Source: Yamagishiella unicocca
Lineage: Eukaryota > Chlorophyta > Chlorophyceae > Chlamydomonadales > Volvocaceae
DNA: 64,000 nucleotides
Reading direction: 5' to 3'
Assembly (NCBI GenBank): GCA_003116995.1
Contig: BDSL01000049.1
Coordinates: forward strand, 248,001-312,000
The position numbers and the translations under genes were made by a program. Under the pieces are notes generated by a model. It was not told the DNA's origin, ran no database searches, and worked only from the letters and a program-made list of their open reading frames with translations. Within the stretch, counting starts at the first letter, position 1; each line of letters begins with the position of its first letter. Of the stretch, positions 56,505 to 64,000 are shown piece after piece.

Positions 56505-59271
56505 TCACCTCGCCTCGCTTGCGAGAACCACCTCCTCCAGAACACCGCCCTTGTATCGGCATAGCGCCAGATCGCGCTCCAATTCACCACGCAGAGCGCC
56601 GATTTCTATCAGCACATCTGACTTCGCTGCGGTGCAGCCAACCCAAACTCCGAGGGGCAGCAGCATAGCGGAGGGCCCCACAAGGCTTGAGACGCTGCTG
56701 CGACACGCAGATGAGTACCGGCCAGGAAGGAGGGAACGGTGCCGCTTTAGGGCAAACGGCAGAAGGTGGGAAAGCAGAGAGGATGCGCAGATCAATGCAG
56801 TGCGCGTGACCGTTTGGGCAGTAATGCCAAGTTGTTGCGCGGGTAAGGTAACGTCCGCAGCAGGCCTAATGGCACGCACCTTGCGGGACCCTGGCTGCCA
56901 TTCGACTTCAGCTCCGATGTCCCTGTCGCCTCGCTGCGAGAGTAGCTCTGTACCTCAGTGGCCCGCCAATTGCCTGCCAGCTGCTGCAGCGTAACGGCAG
57001 GGTCCTTCGCAAACGGCTTGCCTCCGCCGGCGCACCCAGACAGCTCCACGCCGCCGTTGAACGGCCCATCGTAACTGAGCAGACAGGGACACAGAAGTAC
57101 TTCAAAGGTTTTGACTCGTTCAGGCGTGGACGAAGAGCTATGGCCATCAAGCCACAGCGAAACAGGACGTTGCTACGTTGCTACACACAAAACAAAATGA
57201 GTTTAATAATCCCGTGCCCTTCTCCTTTGGGTTCAGGTTCGGTCGCAGCCAACGCCAAAGCCGGTACGTGACCCATCCGGCCTTTTTGCCCCGGCCCCAG
57301 CTGCCGCCGCACAACATCCAAGAGCGGGGGAAAGGACGGCCATGCCCTACACTGACTCCGTTGCGAGCTGAGCGTCGTGTACTGCGGGGTGCCTCGCCTT
57401 GTTTTGCCTCGCCCGCGCCACTCACACTTCCCGGCTGAGGTCCACGAAGACAACTTGCCACTCCTTGCTCTCCCAGTGTTGCATCAGAGTCAGCGTGGCG
57501 CGCAGCCGCGAGCGGCCACCCGCCGCCGCCAGGCACGCCTCCACCTTTGCCCGGCCACCCGTGGGCAGCTGGGCAGGGGCCGCCAGATACCCGCCGGAGG
57601 CGGTAACCGGCTTGACGATACTTCTGCGGATTAGAAGGACCAGAAAGCAATTGGCAGCACCGCCGGCGTTGCGTACGGGTTAGCAGAGGCGCGAGATGGC
57701 AGCAGCTGTGCCAGCATCAGGCATGGCGTATGGGTGCAAGGGAGGAGCACGAGGCCAAATGATGGGGCAAGGAGGACGCGGATGCTAATGCGCAGAGAGG
57801 GCAAGCCGGAAAACGCATGCTCGTTTCCGTTGCAACATAGGAAGCCAGTATCTGCCCTAACAAGCCACACAATACCGTATAGCCATCGGGTGGCTTTGAG
57901 GTTTTTGCGTATTTGGGCCCGTATGCACCCGGAGTGGGACCACATCCCGTAATGACGCCGCAACTGTGGTCCACCCAGCGGGAGGCCAGGTCGATCCGGC
58001 ACCTACCCGCCGTCGGCCTGCCAAACATCCTCCGCCTCTTCCACGAAAGCAATGGCATCCGCCTCGCCTGCGCACACCGCCCGGCACGGCCTCGTCAGCC
58101 GGTGTCCGCCAGAATCGTCACCCGGCGCGCAGGGGCCGCGTGCGGGCTGCTTGCGCCGTCACTTGCGGCTGCTGCAAAACGGCTTGCTTAACAGGACATC
58201 ACAACAGGACATCACAGGATGGCTTCCCCCGAAGGCTACGGCTGCCTGCCTGCCCCAGTGCATATCCGACCCACTCGCGTGCAACAATGCAAACCTCGAG
58301 GTCCGGACCGCTGCACTCACATCCAACCGTGGGCATGAGCCGCTTGAAGATGTTGCGAAGGCTGCGCTCATTGTCCGGGGTTGGGTTGAGCAAGCAGCTG
58401 CTCTGGGTCTGCCAGTCGTACAGCTCGACACCCCTGTGACAACCAGGGCAGCAGCGTGCAGAACTGGTCACCCCTGTTATTAGTGCCGTTAAGCACCGTG
58501 AACCTACTAAGGGATGGCGTTTGCGGTTTAGGGCGCGGGCTAAGGTCCGCTCCGCGACACGTTTTATTACCGTACGCGAAAGCCAAGGATAGGAGGGCTG
58601 TCACGCCACGGGTTGCTGCGCCAATCTGGCCACGCGCCATAGGATACCGGTAATGGCCTCGTGGTAGGGAGGGCTCGGCAAAGTGGTGGCTCTCGCCACC
58701 CCAGAACCGACCGGCAGCCCTGCATCTCACACAACGCACCATTCCCTGTAGGCGCCAGGTACGAAGCGCTCCGGCAGCTGTTGCGCGGCGCCGCTTGCAT
58801 CGAACGTGACTGTCACGCCCTCCCACTCGCCTTCACGAGGAAGGCAAGCAGAAGCAGAAGTACGGCCAGGGTGGGTGGCCGGGTGGGGAAAGGGAAACGT
58901 GAGCTGCTTGCGGCGCACAGATCTCATGAAAGGCTGCAGTCCGACGAGAGCTCCAGGGGGCGGGGGGACCTCGGCGGTTCTACACTTTCGTCGGTCGCGG
59001 CAGTGGCCAAATCGATGCCAGCACAGCACGGCCATACTGCGCCGACACGCGCATTGCACAGCTCCTGTAACTGCTACGTACCCTGCACCTTACTAGCAAA
59101 CGTATCCCACAGCGCATCGTACGATGCGCTTTCGCGTGAAGGAGCAGCGAGGGGCTGCTTTGCAGCATTTGTAGCTGCTGTATAGTGAAGAGCTCGTTTT
59201 GCAGGAACATATGCTCTACGCTTGCAAGCTTGGAGCTGCGCGGTGGCATGGCCAGGCCGAAGGGTCCACAT
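56505..59271 (-). CDS. Plastid-type DUF3598-like protein
   Basis: Function unknown; resembles the DUF3598 (lipocalin-like) family of cyanobacteria and plastids, assigned from memory of motifs such as GEWEGVTVTF, YREWGVELYDWQTQ and the late MLLPLGVWVGC. Seven minus-strand exons: 59082-59271, 58740-58830, 58321-58433, 58007-58067, 57426-57623, 56880-57074, 56505-56694, giving 345 aa with consistent phase. The N-terminal ~45 residues (MWTLRPGHATAQLQACKRRA onward) are basic and acid-poor, like a chloroplast transit peptide. The core has ASYDALWDTFASKVQGEWEG, EADAIAFVEEAEDVWQADGG, LTLMQHWESKEWQVVFVDLS and YDGPFNGGVELSGCAGG. An in-frame upstream ATG exists (59484), but 59271 gives the better transit peptide. 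A TGTAA signal lies 141 bp after the stop. Confidence 0.7.
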
Positions 59272-60284
59272 GATGAAAGTTGGGCCCTTACGCGCCTCTC
59301 TATCAGCTTGGTATAAAGAACGAAGTGTCTTGCTAACGACAACAAGACAAACAACAATAGGCAACGCTTGTGCATGCGTAAGTTGAATCTGGATCCTATC
59401 TTTCTGCGCAGCTGAATGCCTGAACCCCGAGCTGAATAATCGTAACATCACCATTATACTTTTTATCCCTGCCATAGTCCACACATGACATTTCCTTGCT
59501 TACGGTGTAGCTTCGACAGCCTTAATATGTCCGAAATTTTGCATTCGCCGCGTCACACGTAGTGTCCATATCCAACCTCAAACAAAGGAAGCGACGCTGT
59601 GTACTGGCCTGGAGCGATGCCGGCTCAGTCGTGGTTTGCGAATGACGACTGGCTGGAAGTGGATGGACAGGGGCCATTCGACGTTGGGCCCCAGCTCGGC
59701 CACGGCCGAGCGCTCTTAGCCGATCGAGTAGCTGGCGTGGGCGTAGGTGTATTCCTCATCTTCTTCTTCCTGTGGGTCCAGTTTGGCAGCCAGTCCCAGC
59801 GGACTCTCGCAGAAGGCTAACTGGAAGCGGCCCTGCTTGTTACCCCACAGAGCCCTTTCTCTAGTCGTATGCCTTATAGGCTCGCGGACAAAATTCCGAT
59901 GGTAGGTGGCACAAATGGGTGCGAATGGGGCCTGGGAAGAGGCAGCCACGCTGTCACTGCAGTGATACTCCTTCCTCCGGCCATAAGAGTGCTGCTCATG
60001 CGGTCATACTCTACTGCTGTTCCTAGCGGTGTGTCTTGGGTATTGTCGTCACGAGGTGGCTGATTTTCTACGTAGCGGAAGGAAAGGCTGTATCTGGGTC
60101 TTGTGCTATTTGCACCCTTCACGCACGCCCTGCGAGCCCGAGGGCAATTGGGGGAATCCATGCCTCCAATGCTCTTCAGGGGTGCTCTGCACGTGTCCCG
60201 CGGGCTACAATAGCGAAGCTGTTGCGCACACTTACGTCTCCTTCTTGCCTCAAGGCATAATTAATCATGGAGCAACGCCTGCAG
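59272..60284. other. Intergenic region with weak coding candidates on both strands
   Basis: On the plus strand, 59599-59820 encodes a hydrophobic stretch (VGVGVFLIFFFLWVQFG). On the minus strand, the same DNA (about 59819-59716) reads LDPQEEEDEEYTYAHASYS before a stop, preceded by a possible CAGTTAG acceptor. I cannot decide between them. A Cys-rich plus-strand frame at 60115-60210 (CEPEGNWGNPCLQCSSG) resembles an EGF-like fragment, but no splice link was found. Confidence 0.3.
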
Positions 60285-60911
60285 GATAATCTACCTGGCT
60301 TCAGCTGCTATGTTCGGCATCGTGGCGGGCGTCCTAATTGCATCTCCAAAAGGTCCCAAACGCACCAAGCCTCCCGAGGTAAGGGCGTCTGGGCTATCTA
60401 ACCGTCTGGTGCCACTCTCCATTGCTACGCCAATACTGTTGCCATTGGTGCATCTACATGGGGATTACGAGAACCGCATTACCAAGGCCCAGTACGCGTG
60501 AGCAAAGCCCAGTCTAGCCAAACCAAAGGAGGCGGTGCCCTCAATGGTACTCGGTTTATCCTTTTGATGCTTGGCTTGCATGCCTTGCATCCCAGCCCGA
60601 TTAGCCATTCGAACAATAAGAAATGCGTACCACCCGAATGTCAATGTCCATTCCTATACTACCTTGCGTCGCTCCTGGTTGCTGACTTGCTGCCTGTCCG
60701 CCCACCCAAACCCACCATGCGCTCGTCCCAAACTGCAACGTTCCCCGAATAGGGGTACGACCAAACGATAATCCCTATGGTCATCATTATGGCAGTACTA
60801 GTAATTGGGGTGCTACTGGGCGGTGTCGGCATGCTTTTGTTTGCCGTACTGCCGGCGACCTACACGAGGCCGCTCAGTTACCATCTCGATATCCTGGAGC
60901 AGAGGAGCTGA
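60285..60911 (+). CDS. 3' exons of a small multi-pass membrane protein
   Basis: Two exons are supported: 60285-60378 (acceptor CCTGCAG, donor GAG|GTAAGG) and 60753-60911 (acceptor CCGAATAG), joined in phase 0 to a stop. The first encodes IIYLASAAMFGIVAGVLIAS followed by PKGPKRTKPPE. The second encodes YDQTIIPMVIIMAVLVIGVL and GGVGMLLFAVLPATYTRPLS, ending LDILEQRS. That gives two strongly hydrophobic helices flanking a basic loop. The first exon starts in phase 2, so 5' exon(s) lie upstream and were not found; alternatively translation could begin at the internal ATG (60310). Family not recognised. Confidence 0.45.
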
Positions 60912-61427
60912 GAGGCGAGGGTTAATGGATCGGAGAATCGGCCGGCCCCAAAGGAGTGGATGCGCAGGGCTGGGGTTTAGGTACCTGGGATGACTGGGAG
61001 CAACAACAAATAAATGTATATAATTTTGTACGACAACGGAAAGGGGTATTGGGGGGGCACAAACGGGTTACCCGCTTGCAACCATAGCGGCTAGGAGGGA
61101 ACGTTGAATTGGATGTCTAGCAACTGATAGAGTCTGGTGGACGAACGGCACGCCGTTGCGGAGTCTGCCATGTAGACTGTTGTTGGTAAGGATTAGGACG
61201 CGTAGGGCAGGACAGTTAAACCTTGTATGTACCACTAATGTGGTCCGACATGTGTCTTCCTGCAATTGTAAGCTGGACGGTTTCAACAGCAGTATTCCCT
61301 CTTGTCGGTGACAAAATTTGCATGGGTGGTGTTTCTCCCGATCAACAAACATTGGGCATACCCCAATTCAGCGATCCTCCTGTCTCGTTACCGGTATTTC
61401 CGTCCATTCACTAAGCTGCCCTCCTTG

Positions 61428-61548
61428 TTGTAACGGTTACAGTGGGTTCCAGACCAAAAGGTAGAAACATTGGGCACATCGCCTGACACTGAGGAAGACG
61501 GAGGAGACAGAGATCGACGTGCACCGGAACAAAGGCAAACCATCTCCT
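61428..61548 (-). repeat. Dispersed repeat, inverted copy of 7387-7507
   Basis: The reverse complement of this 121-bp stretch matches 7387-7507 with only a few substitutions, from TGGTTTGCCTTTGTTCCGGT to CTGTAACCGTTACAAC. Similarity stops abruptly at both ends, and the sequence further out is unrelated. Confidence 0.85.
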
Positions 61549-61999
61549 GGTGCGCCACAATGTCCTGACCGTAATTAGCACCTGCGTTCGACGACGAGTC
61601 AGCGATAGTCGATCCCTATCGGGCTACCACACCCTCCACCCGCGGTTTTCCCGGCGCGTGGCACGTCTCCATCTCACACGAGACGGCGGCACAGTGACAA
61701 CCAGCACGCGTAAGAAAACATGTGACAAGTCGCCGTCGCCATCGCCGTGGCGCCTGAAGTCCAGCACAGTAAGAGTCCCCATCAAGCAGACGGACCTGTA
61801 CCTAGTTGCACCGGGTTGCACCCAGCAACACTGGCAAAAACAATCCCTTTGACGTTATTCGTCAATGGTGGTAATCGAAGATGTCAAGCGCACACACCCA
61901 CTCAGTCCCCTGGCTGCCTAGGCTGTCCTGAAACATTCTGCTCTCTCGTTCTACTTCCTTCACGCATTATAGCTCAAGCAGTGGCGATGCGGATCACGT

Positions 62000-62820
62000 C
62001 CCATCCTCGGGACTGGCCAGCACGCGGTTCAAAAGGCCACCTAAGCGCTGTATGGGGATCTCCAGGGTTGCCATCTCCCGATTCTTCTGGGCCTGGGTCA
62101 TCAGCCGGTTCTGAGTAGCCAGCACTGCCTCGGCCCATGGGGCAGGCAGGGAAGTCGAGCTTCGGAGGTAGTGGCGTTGGTCGGCGTTGGTAGCGTCGGC
62201 GTCGGCGTCAGCATACCCACAAAGCCAGCCCGGCACAGTTGAGAGCATAGCGTTAGGTCGTGCGGCGCGATTAGTCAACATTGCGTCAAGTAGGAAGTGC
62301 CATTGCTTGCCTAGACGTTTGGTACGTTAAGGCACGGTGTGCCTGGTAGGGAGACACGCCTCTCCTGAGCAATTTTAACCGCTGTCAATCCGGTCAAAGC
62401 CTTCATGTCAAGCACATATTCTGCGTCGTGAGTTCTGACGTACGGCCGTCCAGAGCCGCCTACGATGCGCCTATGCCGCTCGTCAGCTCCTCACAGCAGC
62501 TCACAGGTCCAGGGAGCTAGACAGCTAGGGTCCTCACCAGTTGCAATGGCGGTCGCTTTGGAGAGATGAGCTCGCCTCCCGCAGTTCCAAAGCCGAGAAC
62601 GCCGCGCAGATATCGCGAGAGGGACGGGCGTGCTGCTGATCCAAGGCTATCGACGAGGCCTCGATGCCGGCACCCCCATCGTGGCAGGAACACAAAAGTT
62701 GCCGCTGAAGGGATGTCAAGACAGCTTTCTGCTGGATATTCAGTAATTTGGCCGATGTAAGGAAGTTAAGAAGGTGCTCAAGCTCAGCGCGGTATCGGCG
62801 CGTATGGAGCAGGCAGGGGA
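62000..62820 (-). other. Candidate minus-strand exons of unknown gene
   Basis: Two helical frames could be exons. The first (about 62810-62542) contains YRAELEHLLNFLTSAKLLNI and ends CATTGCAACTG|GTGAGG, a good donor. The second (about 62162-61997) contains PAPWAEAVLATQNRLMTQ and LEIPIQRLGGLLNRVLAS; a possible AAG acceptor before it is phase-compatible. They could come from an unrecognised gene or from a retroelement gag-like fragment. Confidence 0.25.
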
Positions 62821-64000
62821 ACGAAATTGAATGCTCCATGTTCTAACGAAAATGCAGTCGGTATTCTTAAATTTAAATGAATGAAGACTCCTGCATCGCG
62901 GCAAGGTTTTGATTGCTGGTGACATCGCATAGTCCGGCTGGCCGTCTTCCTCGAGGCCACAGGCCGTTGATCCACCAGACGACAAAGGAGTGACGCCCAA
63001 ACGTCCTGTAATAGTGAGGAATATCACGGGACACGAATCAAAAAATGGCGCGACGCGCCGATGCGTTGCAACCCATTGCAACAGAGTAACTGACACCCTC
63101 TGACACACGAGTCCCAGGCTGCGTCTCAGAATTCCACAGGGGTGGTTGTAACACTGCAGCTGTACGGGTCGTCAACTCATCAAGCAATATTGAGCTTATG
63201 GTTTGGAGGATGTCATGGGCGTCCATGCTGGGACCTGGCAGTGGGTGCCCTGGGCTGTACTGAGCACACCATGGCACACCTCGTCCCCAGCAGCGTCGGG
63301 GCGGCTCCTGTTTTTCAGCGATGTATCTCTATTAATCCTTGCACGCTCGGCCAGTTATCCTCGAATCCTCCTTACGCTACGCGGCGGGGAAGGGCGCCCG
63401 CTGCCCGTCCCTGCAGCCCTCTTCAGCTCCTTGCAGCTCCCTGCTCGCCGTGTTCTTTGAGCTATTTCCCCGCTGTACCACTGCTCTGTAACCGTTCCTC
63501 ACCAGGTGCGTTGCTGTCTGACCGGGGTCGGGGGAGCGGGGGTGTCCGGGGACACGGGTTCGGGTAATCAGGGACCATGATGCACATACAGTTACATCTT
63601 GGCATTTTCCGTGTCCGGGGATGTGCCCTATGGCTGTATAATTGGTTCTGGAGGTCCCTTTTAGACCGATGCCACAATGATGTATCTCGTGATCAGCATG
63701 TGTACTGCATGCACTGACGGTAGACCATTCCCCCCTACCTTGAACCATTGCAAATAATAAGACCCGTTGCAAAATCAGTCATAATCATGAAACCCACCGA
63801 GACTGCTGATCTGACAGATGGAAAATACCAGGATGGACCAGGCCCGGAAATGCCGAAACAAATCGCCAGGTGGTGTATCTTTGGGCCCTCATAATGAGCT
63901 GCCCTGACACCATATTATACAACCGCAAATAACTCCACAACATAGGTGCTCCCTGTAGCAATTACTACTGATGGATCCACCTAAGATGAATAGTACTTGC

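Larger units (their letters stand above)
60912..64000. other. Terminal region with repeat fragments and weak candidates
   Basis: No firm gene. The region contains the inverted copy of the dispersed repeat (61428-61548) and the weak minus-strand exons at 62000-62820. A minus-strand stretch at about 61115-61190 reads CPALRVLILTNNSLHGRL, which looks like one leucine-rich repeat, but no neighbouring repeats were found. From 62900 to 64000 nothing recognisable was seen. Confidence 0.35.

Noticed and set aside
61068..61352. Leucine-rich-repeat gene on the minus strand
   Set aside because: Only one LRR-like unit (LRVLILTNNSLHG) is visible; no adjacent repeats or supporting splice pattern were found.
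1..64000. Transposase, integrase or reverse transcriptase genes and tRNA genes
   Set aside because: No catalytic motifs (such as YxDD-type reverse transcriptase or DDE context) and no tRNA cloverleaf with A/B boxes could be recognised on either strand by eye.

Overview
The window looks like nuclear DNA of a volvocine green alga (Volvox/Eudorina/Chlamydomonas relatives). The evidence is intron-dense genes with GT..AG junctions, a phosphoribulokinase with the chlorophyte transit peptide and all four redox cysteines, TGTAA polyadenylation signals behind several genes, and a family of secreted gametolysin-like (peptidase M11) metalloproteinases with Ser-Pro-Pro-rich extracellular-matrix tails. 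All exon models below were built by hand from ORFs, splice signals and reading-frame phase; transcript ends are unknown.

Left part (about 1-21.6 kb): three tandem, same-strand M11 metalloproteinase paralogues (2737-5533, 11154-15449, 18911-21603) sit in long AT-richer spacers containing dispersed repeats. They share the same intron positions and phases, a QExxHxxGxxH metal site split by an intron, and a C-terminal Gly-Arg-Arg box, but their proline-rich tails differ greatly; the middle copy carries about 530 residues of PPSPPP-type repeats.

Middle part (22.9-38 kb): two very long low-complexity reading frames on the minus strand (27.2-32.8 kb and 22.9-27 kb) may be one giant gene or two neighbours, encoding a probable membrane protein with coiled-coil segments. 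A plus-strand gene of unknown function with a plastid-type N-terminus (33.8-36 kb) and a thioredoxin gene with minisatellite-filled introns (36.4-37.8 kb) follow.

Right part (38.7-59.3 kb) is a compact housekeeping block: phosphoribulokinase (-), elongin B (+), the ER-Golgi SNARE SEC22 (-), a 17-exon REC8-like meiotic cohesin kleisin (-), and a plastid-type DUF3598-like protein (-). These are functionally unrelated to each other (Calvin cycle, ubiquitin ligase adaptor, vesicle traffic, chromosome cohesion) and appear to be ordinary neighbours. The last 4.5 kb contains the 3' exons of a small membrane protein, weak candidate exons and repeat fragments.

I saw no rRNA or CRISPR and recognised no tRNA. 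The most unusual content is the M11 array with its rapidly evolving matrix tail, followed by the giant low-complexity membrane-protein locus.
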